A model generated the notes under the pieces. The model did not search any database, had not been told where the DNA came from, and saw nothing but the letters and a program-made list of their open reading frames with translations. 64,000 nt of DNA, taken from positions 18,637,578 to 18,701,577 of the forward strand of contig NC_091014.1 of the NCBI RefSeq assembly GCF_041296385.1. The letters are read 5' to 3'. Source of the stretch: Aphelocoma coerulescens (taxonomy: Eukaryota > Chordata > Aves > Passeriformes > Corvidae). A program made the translations under genes and the position numbers. Shown in pieces: positions 50,500 through 60,728 of this stretch. How positions within the stretch are numbered: the first letter of the stretch is position 1; each line of letters starts with the position of its first letter.

Positions 50500-52030
50500 A
50501 TCCAAGGTTTATTCAAGGATCACTTCCCCCAAGCTCAGGAGTAATGAATCCCAAGGAGGAGCAAGTCAGCCAAAAACACCAGGAGGATTGCATGGATGGA
50601 CAAACTCAAACACGAAAAGGAAGCCTACAGAGGGTGGAAGCAGAGACAGGTGGCCCAGAAGTAGTACAGGGATTTTGTCCAAGCAGCCAGGTGTCAAGTT
50701 TGGAAAGCTAAGCCTTGATGGATTTAAATAAGGCTAGTGATGTTAAGGACAATAAGAAAAGCTTTTATAGGTATGTCACTGATAAAAGGATGACAAGGAA
50801 AATGTGGGGCCTATTAGGAAGGAAATAGGAGACCTGGTTACCTGGGACATGGAGAAAGCTGAGGTACTTTGTGATTTTTTTGCCTCGGTCTTCACCAGCA
50901 AGTACACCAGCCACACTATCCAAGTCAGAACGTAAAGGCAGGAACTAGGAAATTGAAGAATTTCCCACTGTAGAAGATCAGTTTTGAGAACATCAAAGGT
51001 TGCTGAAGGTGCACAAGTCATGGGACCTGATGAGATGCATCCAGGGGTCCTAAGAGAACTGGTGGGGAAAGTGGGTGAGCCAATATCCATCATATTTAAG
51101 AAGTTGTGGCAGTCCTGTGAAGTTTCACTAACTGCAAAAAAAGGAAATATAATCCCCATTTTTAAAAAGAGAAAGAAGAGCCAGGCTATAGGCTGGTACC
51201 TCTCAACCTAGAGGCTAGCAAGATCATGGAGCAGATCCTCCTGGAAATTAGGCTAAGGCACATGGGCAGTAACGAGGTGATTAGTGACAGCCAGCATGGC
51301 TTCATGAAAGGCAAATCACGCCTGCCAAATTTGGTGGCATTCTTAGATGGGGTTGTGGCAGTGGTAGATACGGGAAGAGCACCTGACACCATTCATCTGG
51401 ACTTGTGTAAAGCATTTGACACTGTCCTGCATGACGTCCTTGTCTGTAAACTGGAGAGGCATGGATTTGACATATGGACTACTTGGTGGATAAAGCATTG
51501 GCTGGATGGTCTCACTCAAAGGGTTGTGGTCAATGTCTTGATGTCAGGGGAGACCAGTGATAAGTGGCTTTATTCAGGAGTCAGCACTGGGACCAGCACT
51601 GTTTGACACCTTTGTCAGCAACATGAACAGTGGGATTGAGTGCACCCCCAACAAGTTTTCCTATGTCAATGTAGAGGCAGAGACTCAGAGAACTGGCTTT
51701 TTTCAGTCTTAAGGAGAGAAAGCTAAAGGAATATCTTCAAACACTTAACCAAACTTTCCTTGGAGGTGCAGTGACAGCAGAAGATGCAAAAGTACAAGGT
51801 GAAGAAAGGAAAATTCCCACTACAGCTAAAGAAAAGAAATCACACTGACAGTGATCAAACACTGGAAGAGATGACCATGTAAAACTGTGGAATCTCCATC
51901 CCTGGAGAAATTTAAATCCTGACTGGACTTGAGCAACCTGGTGTAAGTCCCGCTTTATAAAGGGGTTTAGACTAGATGATCTCCAGAGCTTCTTACAAAC
52001 TTAAAATTGTGACTCTATCATGAAATTACA
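50500..52030 (+). mobile_element. CR1 LINE, partial ORF2 (inter-domain and reverse transcriptase) joined to 3' end; dead copy
   Basis: The largest CR1 copy here. It begins in the region between endonuclease and reverse transcriptase ('aaaaacaccaggaggattgcatgg' at about 50,573; a [14 protein letters not shown] stretch near 50,740-50,775). It then runs through 'gggacctgatgagatgcatcc' (51,024-51,044), an [12 protein letters not shown] stretch near 51,220-51,245, QHGF-KGKS near 51,292-51,320 and the motif-A sequence LDLCKAFDT (51,397-51,423), which carries a catalytic aspartate. Frameshifts and stops break the frame. At 51,651-51,674 the position of the FADD catalytic box reads as a tyrosine-valine-asparagine-valine stretch, so the aspartate pair is gone. 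Directly after this the sequence jumps to the C-terminal part, so several hundred bp are deleted. It ends with 'agactagatgatctccagag' (51,969-51,988) and a degenerate tail 'tgtgactctatcatg'. Confidence 0.95.
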
Positions 52031-52489
52031 TCCAAAACTACTTTTTCAGGCTATATGAGATAAATGAGATATATAAGATGCTTCTTACAGCACTGCTATT
52101 AGACTACATTTGCAAGAACTTAAGCACAGTCCTTGCAAAGCAGTTTTTGATTGGTATCTTAGATCTTTGATAATTAGATGAATTTGGACTGAATAATTGA
52201 ACCATTTAATTCATAGTTAACAATTTGAAACTCTGCTAGTGCTAAGGACCAAAAGAATTTGTGTTAACTTCTATATTTGTGCATCCCTATGGATCAGAGA
52301 AATAATAATCATATTACCTCATTATATGTCAAGTATTTATTGGTGCATTTTAAGCTAAGATAAATCTCTTTAATATGTCTATAAACATTCTCCAGCAGAT
52401 CTGACAAAGTGTCTATGCTTCTACAAAAGGGGAATAAAAAGAATAAATAGCAGAAACACCTGAAAACAGATATTTGTGGCTATAATTCA
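52031..52489. other. AT-rich spacer between two CR1 copies
   Basis: About 460 bp of AT-rich sequence separating the 3' ends of a sense and an antisense CR1. Nothing else is visible. Confidence 0.55.
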
Positions 52490-53565
52490 TTGTAGAATGA
52501 TAGAACCATAGAAATATCTAGTCTGGAATAGATTTCCAGGATTCATTTGGTCCAGAATTCTGTTAAACCAGGGCCCTAAGTTAGTTTTCCAGGGCTCTGT
52601 TCCAGCACCTTGTAAGCCTGAATCTTGAGCATTTCTGGAGAGAGAGGTTCCATCATTTCTCCAAGCAATATATGAGAATGATTAATTGTTGTCACAAGGA
52701 AGCATTTATTATATTCACACAGAATTTCCTTAATGCAAACTGTGGCCATGGATTTTTGTCCTGTCACTGTGAATCCTTGTGAAGATACTTATCCATCTCC
52801 TCTGTAACTGTCTTTTATTTAATGAGTGTGACTGGAATATGGTTCCCCTCCATCTACACCAGACCAGACTTCTGTTCTCAAGGTGGAACAGACCCAGTTC
52901 ATTCAGCTTTTTCTTCATATCTTCCCAAGCTATCTCATCATCTTGGCAGTCATCTATGGATATATCAATGTCTCTCTTAAACTAGAAGAATCAGTTTACT
53001 TTTCCATGTGTGGCATACCACACGTGGAATAGTGTGGAATAATCATGTCCCACAGTCTGCTGGTACACTTTTTCAGATTGACACCTGGAAGCTATTGCCC
53101 TTCCTTGCTGCCAAGACACACTTCTGAGTCATACTGAGCCCCAGGAATCCCAGGACCTTTTAATCAGATTTGCTTCTCAGCAATCAGTCCCTAGCCTTTA
53201 GATACAGAGATTATAATTATTCTGTCCGAAGTGCAGGATTTCACATTTATTTTTTGTTAATTCTTATTGATTTCTTGCTGGTCTGTCTTCCAGCCTGCAG
53301 AGATCACACTGAGTGTGACTCATGTGCCCAGACTCATGTACTTCTCTTCCCAATTGGATGCCATCCACAAACTTGGTGTGTATTCATTTTTCCACCAATT
53401 TTGCTATTCTTCTGTCTAGTCCATATCTTAGCAGCTCATTAGCAAGGAAACTGTGAGAGACCAGAAAAAATGCCTTACTGAAATCAAGGCAGATCATATC
53501 CCCAGCTCTCCCCTCATCCACACAGCTAGTTGTTCTACCATAGAAGGCAATTATGTAGAGATCAA
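52490..53565 (-). mobile_element. Old CR1 LINE fragment, antisense, 3' UTR to reverse transcriptase region
   Basis: The + strand begins with the complement of a CR1 tail ('gtagaatgatagaaccatagaa', 52,492-52,513) and a 'tttggtccagaattctg' block. It continues with 'gggctctgttccagcacctt' and 'gttctcaaggtggaacagacccagttcattcagctttttcttcatatc'. Then comes the complement of RT-proximal CR1: 'agtgcaggatttcacattt' (53,231-53,249), 'ttggatgccatccacaaacttggtgtg' (53,355-53,381), 'gccttactgaaatcaaggcagatcatatccccagctctcccctcatcca' (53,472-53,520) and 'accatagaaggcaattatgt'. The order is collinear with CR1 across about 1 kb but strongly diverged, so it is an old insertion. Confidence 0.82.
53002..53029. 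other. Inverted repeat, 12-bp arms with one G:T, 4-nt loop
   Basis: TTCCATGTGTGG and CCACACGTGGAA flank CATA. The second arm contains a CACGTG E-box-like core. It sits inside the antisense CR1 but at a place that does not match the remembered family sequence. Confidence 0.65.
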
Positions 53566-55084
53566 AAAATATTTATTTTAATCAGGTATTAGTATCATGA
53601 ATTTTAATCATTCAATGATGATCTGAATTATCTGACTTAATTACCTGATTATGCTATGTTTAAGTATTTCTATGACCTTTTCATATCCAATTTTCATATC
53701 TAAAATTAATTAAATACTTCTATCATGAGGTAACCTTTCACAATGTGAGATCACTTGCTTTATACAATTTGTCCAGTTAATTTAAAACTGAGATTTTAAA
53801 TTTAGATCACAGAATACTTGTCAATAAAGCTGGGTTTTTTTTGTTTTTGTTTTTTGTTTTTGTTTTTTTTTTTTTTAACTTAATACAGCCTAAATGCTGA
53901 ATATTAAGTTAAGATATATCATACATTGAAAATCATATACCTTTTTATGGCTTATATACTTGTTCTGGTGTTTCCATGTTCTTGAAGGCTTGAATATATA
54001 GTTAATATGTTATCTAAATGATACATTTTTAAAAAGTAGCATATGTGTGCACTTCCTCTGAGCTAGCCTTGCATGTTTTTGTTACAGTGAAAATAGTGAA
54101 ATAATTTGTAGTGAAAACATATCTTATACTGAAATTATAGTGAAAATGATAGAGTTAGGAATAGCATGAACTAAGCAGCGTCACTAAAATGCCTCAGGGT
54201 TCTTCTTTCTGTCCTTAAGCTAACATGTTACTTAAGCACGTGTTTAACTTTTACTCAATGTTTAAGTAAAAATACACAAAATGTTGAAGAGATCAAGGAC
54301 CTTTTTCTTTCAAAATCCTGTTCTGAATTTGTAGTCATTTTGTTATAATTGGTAAAAGACTAAGTGAATGTAAGTGTGTATTTTGTCAGAGGCACATATT
54401 TACTTTTCCAGCTGAGCAGGGTTAAGGAACTTGTCACAAAATTTTCTCTCACTAATCCTCTCTTCAGAAAAGTGTGTTAAGAGGTGTGTTAGGCACATCA
54501 CAATGCTCTACACTACTTGATCTCATCTGAATATGATCTAGAAATTTTCAAGGAAATGTTTTATCCATTTCTACAGGATTTAAATATTAAATTGTAATCT
54601 AAAAATATCTACTACAGAATATTTTCCTAAGACTTATCAGAAGTCTAAAACCAGTAGGGTTAGGTCTGTTAGGTCTATGCAGTAAATATAATAGTTTACT
54701 GCAGTCTCTGGAAAATTATAGTTTTTTCTATGTTGAATTCTGAAAGCAAGTTTATAATTTTGATTCACATTATGAAGATAGGATGTTTTAGTCTGAATTT
54801 TTAAAGAATTCTTTACAAAATGTTTTGTAATATCATGAGACTATGAAGATAAAGAAAACATTTGATTGTGCCATATTGCTTCTGATCATCCCCAAACAGT
54901 GCAGTAAAGGCTGGAAGGCTGACCTAATCATTTTGTCATTTTTGTCACTTAAGAAGACAAGCATAGACCTATGAAGTACTGTGCTCAGTGTACAGAAACC
55001 TCATAAAGTAAAGAGCTCAATAACAGAATGATTAACAATGATCTTTTATTGTTGCTTATAGTTACACAATGTCCGTTTTATGTG
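53566..55084. other. AT-rich noncoding DNA with a T/G tract
   Basis: About 1.5 kb, AT-rich, containing the T-rich tract at 53,834-53,876. No gene or retroelement body was recognised. Confidence 0.55.
53834..53876 (+). repeat. T-rich tract with periodic G
   Basis: T-runs punctuated by single G residues, ending in about 14 T. Simple-sequence DNA. Confidence 0.9.
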
Positions 55085-55560
55085 GACTATTGTATTTATT
55101 ATATATCATCCCTCTTTCCTCTTTCATCCATGAAGAACTTCTGATCCCTTCCTTTTGAACCTATTATTTAAGTATTTGAAGACAATTGTTTCAGTCATCT
55201 TTAAACTCAACAAACCCCTATCTTCCAGTGACTCCTGATAACAGTGTTTTCTAGGCTCACCCTTAGTCATTTTCATTGTTTGTCTCTTGATATTCTCCAG
55301 AAAACTTCTTTCCCAAAGTGCTGTGCTCAAAGCCGGCAAAATGTTTCAGGTGAGGGAGTATTGCTACCAGTAGATTAATAACTACTCCCTGTGTCTTGGT
55401 TTATACAGCTCTATTTTTTTCAATTGCAAAGAAAAAACTGCTTTGATCATGGTTAAGTCCTCTTTAAATTGTTACATACTGCACTCTGCAGATTTGCAAA
55501 CTTTCTATTTATCCAGTCATTCCTATCTTATATTTCTTCAAGGAATTCTGCTTATGTGTG
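55085..55560 (-). mobile_element. Ancient CR1/L3-like LINE fragment, antisense
   Basis: Collinear words of the complement of an old CR1-type ORF2. These are 'taagtatttgaagacaattgtttcagtcatc' (55,169-55,199), 'aactcaacaaacccctatcttccag', 'gtgttttctaggctcaccc', 'ttgatattctccagaaaactt', 'caaagtgctgtgctcaaagccgg', 'gtgagggagtattgctaccagtagattaataactactccctgtgtctt' (the region usually reading 'gaggcctgaccag..gagtagag..aattacttc..gtctt') and 'gatttgcaaactttct'. Strong divergence suggests an old insertion, so subfamily assignment is open. Confidence 0.6.
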
Positions 55561-56751
55561 TGAGACCTCATCCTTATAGAATCACTTCATTTTTTTCAGA
55601 ACCGTTTTAAAATATTAAATTTAATTTGAAAGGCTGAATTTGTGTTACAATGTGCCACTCTGCTTAAGAGAAGCTTAAAATTTAAAATCAAAATGTATGT
55701 ATTTAATTGAAAAGTAAACTAGTACCAATTTTAAAGCAGCTTTCTGTTAAATTGAAATGATCATATGGTATCTTTAAAAAGATCCAACATATTATCTCTT
55801 GTCTGTCAGTGGACAGCAAGAGTCATCAATCAGTAAAAAAACAGGGAAAATATATGATGATTTTTTTCCAAAAAGTCTCCTCTAACATTCATTCAGCTGT
55901 GCTTTAGAGATTTCCTGTTACATTCTTTTGGTCTATCATGTCATTTCTAATGAAAATAAAAAGTTTCTTATACATTATATTAGAAATATCAGAAAAATTC
56001 TTTCATTTTCTGTGTTTGGTTCCACAAATATAAAAAAAATGTAGTGTTTCTGAGGCACTCCAAAAATTTCTGAGGGCTGCTTGCTGACATTTATTCTTAG
56101 AAATAGCTTGAATGGATTCCAGATTTCTCATTTTCTTAAAGAGTATTACAGACTCCGTGTGAACATCAAAGACATCTGTGAAAAACTGATAATAAATACT
56201 CATCTTTTGTGTAGTGTAATTACTGAAAAGCATCATTTCATTTTCAGGCTGTCTCCTGATGACAGTCACATATTTTTGCTTTTCCCTTATGAGACGTGAA
56301 TTGTAAAAACCACGCTGTAAATAATTGAAATGAATCATTATTTTAAGGCAGATTAAATTGTCTCATTAGCTTAGACATATTGGTCATAGCTCATATTGGA
56401 ATGGCTTTGAGGATATTTTCCATTTCTTTATGATGTCTTTTAGAGATCAGCAGTGTAAGGCAGCATTTACCATCAGGCAATTATTCAAAATTAGAATTTA
56501 AACTGATTGTTAATGGGAAGACTCTGCTAGCCATTCTGGAAAAATTGTTGCCTTGGATGAAGTATTACCTGAAATGAAGAACAAGCTCTGACCATCTGGG
56601 AAAAGGACATATTATACCTTAAAGACAAGGGCAGAATAAAGGTTGCATTATCACAATTTTCTTTCATAAGTAACAGAGAAATTTAAGAACAAAACTCTTT
56701 AAATGAAGCTCTTGATTTAGTACAAGAAAGGGTACATAAATCACTGCATGC
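55561..56751. other. AT-rich noncoding DNA, nothing recognised
   Basis: About 1.2 kb. A 111-codon minus frame at 56,003-56,338 has no recognisable motif. No gene is supported. Confidence 0.5.
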
Positions 56752-56828
56752 TTCTTTTCTTTCTTTTTTTTGTTATTTTTGGGGGGTTTTTTTCTTTCTT
56801 TTTTTTTTTTTTTTTTATTTTATTTTAT
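56752..56828 (+). repeat. T-rich simple-sequence tract with a G6 block
   Basis: CTTT and T-runs, a central GGGGGG, then a T-run of over 15 ending in TTTTATTTTATTTTATG. It adjoins the possible LTR that follows. Confidence 0.88.
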
Positions 56829-56829
56829 G

Positions 56830-57620
56830 TTTGTGTGAGGAGCCATTAAGAAGGCCTGGTTATAAGGGAAAAAAAACTGAAAAAAATGTGTTTGTTGAAA
56901 TACTGACAAAGAAAATGCTTGCCAGACTGGAAATGTTAGCCTAGGAACTAGGCCTAGGAACCAGAAGCATCCTTTATGAGCACAGCTGGTACCTCTCAAA
57001 TACAGTTGGGTACCCAGAAACAACCTCGGTACATCCTGAGATACCACCAATAAGCCAAAACCCAGGGAATTGCAACAATGGCTTCTAGTCTGAAAAGGTG
57101 AAAAATAGTTGGTGAAAAGGGGAAAACATCACGAGAAAGTAAGAATTGGTAACCACCTTTGGCTGTTCTAACAGCAAGAACAGGAAAACAGTCTAGAAAA
57201 ATAAAAAGTTTATCCCATAGAACAGAAAATTCTATCATCTACTGGCTTCCAAATGAAAAAATATAAATGGCCAGCGTCTACTTACTGCTTGAAGTGGTAC
57301 AGTCCTATGACCTCTTATGCCTCTATAATAAAATAACGATTTATTTTTCATCAAAAGTAGAGCTCCTCTTTCTGAGAACTCCCTGTGCTGCATATACATT
57401 TCCCTTTCCACAAAAGTTTGTGTGAACTTTTTATGAGATCTTGAGCCCTCAGGGGGACATCATCTGACTCCAAACTGATTTGAATTGGTTCTCCTCTGGG
57501 ACGTCCCCTAGTTCAGTTACTTCTCCCAATTCTGGGACAGCTGAATCCCCTCTGGGTTTGGTCCCTTTCTGAAATCTGTTTAATGCACTTTGCTATTGTA
57601 TGTATTCATATAAGTAAACT
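56830..57620 (+). mobile_element. Possible ERV LTR (unclassified)
   Basis: The arrangement suggests an LTR. An upstream part carries locally repeated words ('gcctaggaacta ggcctaggaacc' at about 56,938-56,961, and 'ggtacctctcaa..ggtaccc..'). A TATA-box-like 'aaaatataaatggcc' lies at 57,259-57,273, and a polyadenylation-signal-like 'ataataaaataa' at 57,325-57,337. A C/T-rich 'U5-like' part follows (57,360-57,600). I did not find terminal TG..CA ends or a target duplication, and no internal retroviral sequence follows. It may be another kind of single-copy or repeated sequence. Confidence 0.35.
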
Positions 57621-58131
57621 ATCATATTTGCTGTTACATTATCGATAAGTCGCTTTACTACTGATAAATTTGTAGTAACCTGTAATTTTATAAATTGTTT
57701 TTGCTGCTATTATCTATTCCTGCTATTATTGCTGCAATTCTGTTATTGTTGCTATTATTGATTACTGCCACACTATTTATTCCTGATAATAAAATAGCTG
57801 TATATATATATGTATATAAAAATATATATATTTGCTGTATTAATAATATATCTATTTGCCAGTTGTGATTTTTTTTAATATTTCTGATAATGCCTAATCA
57901 AGTAGGGAAATTGAGACAATAAAAATTCTGTGTGCTTGTGTTTTCTGGATTCCTATGAACCCACAGCTGTGATCTTTATCACTAGCAGCCTGGGTAACCC
58001 TTTAGGTTGTGAGACATGTAAACAAACTTTACTTCTGAATCTAGAAAAATATAAGAATGAGAAACAAAGATTATTACTGATCTTTGACAGGTTTGAATTC
58101 TGTCAGGAACAAGAAATAGAGCTTTAAAGAC
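57621..58131. other. AT-rich DNA with degenerate TTATTGCTG-type and TA repeats
   Basis: Degenerate 'gctattatt/gttattgttgctatt' words (57,700-57,775) and an alternating TA tract (57,800-57,834). Single-copy DNA then continues up to the truncated edge of the provirus. Confidence 0.6.
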
Positions 58132-58356
58132 TTTTGCTGAGCAGAGCTAACACAGAGCTAAGGTCTTTTCTGCTTTTCGTACTGCCGCACCAAGGTAATA
58201 GTTTGGAGTGATGGTGTTTGTCTTCCCAATCACCATTACCATGATGATGGGGCCCTGCTCTCCTGGAGATGGCTGAACACCTGCCTGCCCATGGGAAATA
58301 GTGAATTAATTATTTAGTTTTGCTTTGCTTGTGTGCACAATTTTTGCTTTTCTAAT
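58132..58356 (+). mobile_element. 5' LTR, left part (5'-truncated, promoter block deleted)
   Basis: It starts within the LTR at 'tgctgagcagagctaacacagagc' and reads 'aaggtcttttctgcttttcgtactgccgcacc'. It then jumps near 58,200 to 'ggagtgatggtgtttgtcttccc' (58,205-58,227). The roughly 190-bp stretch with the TATA box seen in the 3' LTR is absent. It continues 'ctcctggagatggctgaacacctgcctgcccatggga' (58,260-58,296) and 'gttttgctttgcttgtgtgcac' up to the insertion point. This LTR could not act as a promoter in this form. Confidence 0.85.
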
Positions 58357-59431
58357 TGTCGTGGTTTGACATTGGCCCAATGCCAGGCAGCCACAAGAGT
58401 CACTTGCTCACCCTCCCCTGCCACAGCTGGGCAGAGGAGAGAGGGAAAAATTAACAAAGGCTTCTTTAGTTGAGATAAGGACTGGGAGAAAACACTTCAA
58501 GAGCAAAACAGGCTTAATTTAAACTTACAAAGTGAACTTATTGCTAACAGAACCAGAAGAGGATAATGAGAAGTAAAATAAACCCTTAAAACACCTTTTC
58601 TCCCCAGCCCTCCCTCCTTCCCACCGACAGCGCAGGGAGACAGGGAATGGGGGTTTGGTCAGTTCATCATCGAGATTTCCTTCCGCTGCTCCAGGAGAGG
58701 AGTCTTCCCCTGTGAGGCCGTGGGTCCCTCCTATGGGACACAGTTCACAACCTCTCCAATGTGGCTTCACTCTCATGAGGAGCAGCCACACCGCCCCTGC
58801 TGCAGCATGAGTCCCTCCCATGGGCACACGGCCCTCCCAAAACTGCTGCACCTTGTATCTCTCTTTCCACAGGGTGCAGTCCTCCAAGGTCAGGCTGCTC
58901 CAGCCTGGAAGCAGGGCCCTCTCTCTCCACGGGGTCTTCCACTGGATCACAGCCTCCTCCAGGCATCCACCCGCTCCGGCACAGGCACGTCCCCCACGGG
59001 CTGCGGGTGGATCTCTGCATCCCCCGTGGATCCCCATGGGCTGCACAGGCACAGCGGCTTCACCATGGTCTGCACCATTGCCTGCAGAGGAATCTCAGCT
59101 CTGGTGCCTGGAGGACCTTGTCCCCCTCCTTCTCCACTGATCTTGGTGTCTCCATGTTGTTTCCCTCACATGTTCTCACCTCCCCCTCTTCTCTGGTTAG
59201 AAGCCAAAACCCCCCTGACTTTGTTTTGATTTTATTCTTAAATATGTCATCACAGAGGCATTACCCACCTCCCTCATTGGCCCAGTTTTGGCCAGCATCA
59301 TGTCCATTTTTCATAGCCATCAGAGATTATTGGCTCTGCTGGACATGGTCGAAACTTCCAGGAGGTTCTCACAGGAGCCACCTCTATGGCCCCCCCTGCT
59401 ACCAAAAAACAGCCCAAGCAAAACCAAAACA
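58357..59431 (-). mobile_element. Antisense LTR of a second avian ERV family, inserted into the 5' LTR; about 1075 bp
   Basis: On the + strand it runs from TGTCGTGGTTTGAC to a CAAAACA end, so in its own sense it begins TGTTTTGG and ends CAAACCACGACA. The length, GC-richness and repeated 'tgggtccctcccatggg..'-type units (58,720-58,900), 'ggtgcagtcctccaagg' (58,873-58,889) and 'ctccactgatcttggtgtct' (59,133-59,152) match an LTR family common in birds, probably class II (ERVK-like). Flanking TCTAAT (58,351-58,356) and CTTAAT (59,432-59,437) fit a diverged 6-bp target duplication, the size expected for class II. Open frames of up to 175 codons here are incidental to its GC-rich sequence. It is younger than the host LTR by nesting. 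Confidence 0.87.
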
Positions 59432-59560
59432 CTTAATAAACTATCTTTATCTAGATTCATGAATTTTCCAGATTTTACCTGTTTCTCTCTCCCATCCCAC
59501 TGGTGGGAGAGTGAGCAAGTGGCTGTGTGGGGCTTGGTTGCTGGCTGGGGTTAAATGACA
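59432..59560 (+). mobile_element. 5' LTR, right part (interrupted continuation)
   Basis: It resumes the host LTR: 'taataaactatctttatct' (59,434-59,452), then 'tctctctcccatcccactgg', 'gggagagtgagcaagtggctgtgtggggctt' and 'ggctggggttaaatgaca', ending in CA at 59,560. Together with 58,132-58,356 it makes a continuous LTR body. Confidence 0.88.
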
Positions 59561-59571
59561 ATGGTGCTTTT

Positions 59572-59589
59572 TGGCACCCAATTTCGGGC
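59572..59589 (+). other. Primer-binding-site-like sequence, tRNA-Lys type
   Basis: TGGCACCCAATTTCGGGC lies 11 bp inside the 5' LTR end. It matches 14 of 18 bases of the tRNA-Lys(1,2)-type site TGGCGCCCAACGTGGGGC. The position is right for minus-strand priming. The mismatches fit age. Confidence 0.7.
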
Positions 59590-60713
59590 TTGAAGTGTTT
59601 GAGATAAAGACAGATCTGACTAGGAAGTACTCAATTGAATTTGGATGTACTCGGTTTGAATATCTGTTAGTGCTGCCTAGCTAGTAATCATCAGGCTTCT
59701 TTGCTTGCCATGGGGCTCACTTTCCTGGCTGTGTATTAGAGTCTAGTGCTTGTTAGTGGCTGCTTTTTGCTTTCGCTGCTTGCTGTAGTGCTGTACTGCT
59801 TATCACCTTACTGATTTGTGCCTGAGAACGTTTTGATAACAGCCATTGGCAGTGTGCCTGGGCTGGCAGTTGGCCAGGGTACTGCTGCTGTTTCTGTGCT
59901 GCTGTACTGGACAAGCTGGAACTTCAGAACTGGAGTTGAAGGGACTGTGATATATGAAAGGATCCCATGCCAGAGTAGGTGGGTTCCTGAAGAAGGATGT
60001 GACCCTGTGAGATTCCTGTGACAGAGAAAGCTTGCTGGCAGGACTCGTGACCTCACAGAAGACTCACATTGGAAAGGCTTGTGAAGAACTGCAGCCCCTG
60101 AGAAGGATCTATGTTGGACACATTCAAGGAGGACTATCTCCCGTGGGTGGGGACCCCACACTGGAGCAAGGGGAGCAAAGATTCACTTGCAGCCAATGGT
60201 GAAGACCATGGTGATGCAGCTGGGCCCCTGCAGCCCACGGAGGACTGTGATGTGGACTATACTAATGGTGGACTATTCTATAACAGGAACCCCTTGTTGC
60301 AGTCAGGCTGGGGACAAGGGGAAGAGTTCATTGCAATGTTAAACCCTAAAATCAGGGCCAAAAGGACCAGCAGTGTAGATTGTGATGGATTTTTCTTTAA
60401 ATTGTTGTAAGCCATGATTTGAGTTGTATATTACTAGAACAGGAACCACCCAAACCAACACAGAAGAAACCTTACAAGAAGTTTCAGTGCAACAGTGACC
60501 TGACCTGAGCTGGCATTTGTGTCCAGTAGCTCCACATCGCACACCACCTCTCCTGGCCCAAGTGATCACCATAAGAGATGGCGCCCAAAGCTGTGGACTA
60601 AACAAATTCAAGAGAGGAAAAATATTTGAGTATTATGTTAAAGAAGAGGAAGAGAGGTGGCGGGTAATGATGTACTGAATACTGTAGGACCTTGGCATGA
60701 TGTAAATGGTATG

Positions 60714-60728
60714 GAATGGGGGGTGGAA
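60714..60728 (+). other. Polypurine-tract-like sequence before 3' LTR
   Basis: AATGGGGGGTGGAA directly precedes the LTR start TGTGCTGG at 60,729. It is interrupted by a T, but the position and composition are as expected for plus-strand priming. Confidence 0.6.

Larger units (their letters stand above)
59561..60728 (+). mobile_element. Internal, leader-like region of the provirus, no coding genes
   Basis: About 1.17 kb that follows the primer site and runs to the 3' LTR. It has no zinc knuckle, protease DSG/DTG, polymerase or envelope signature in any frame. The part at about 59,960-60,240 contains units such as 'aactgcagcccctgagaagg', 'ggaggactatctcccgtggg' and 'ggaccccacactggagcaa'. These resemble the sense strand of the antisense LTR family at 58,357-59,431, which suggests shared ancestry or recombination. 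Its 3' end 'catgatgtaaatggtatgga' is a typical pre-LTR stretch. Confidence 0.7.

Noticed and set aside
50776..51159. 127-codon minus-strand frame
   Set aside because: It is antisense to a sense-oriented CR1 reverse transcriptase region.
58525..59462. Several overlapping open frames of 90-175 codons on both strands
   Set aside because: They sit inside a GC-rich retroviral LTR. Overlap in many frames and proline/glycine-rich composition reflect base composition, not coding.
59808..60410. Frames of 99-117 codons in the provirus interior
   Set aside because: No gag, protease, polymerase or envelope motif. The region is leader-like repeat DNA.
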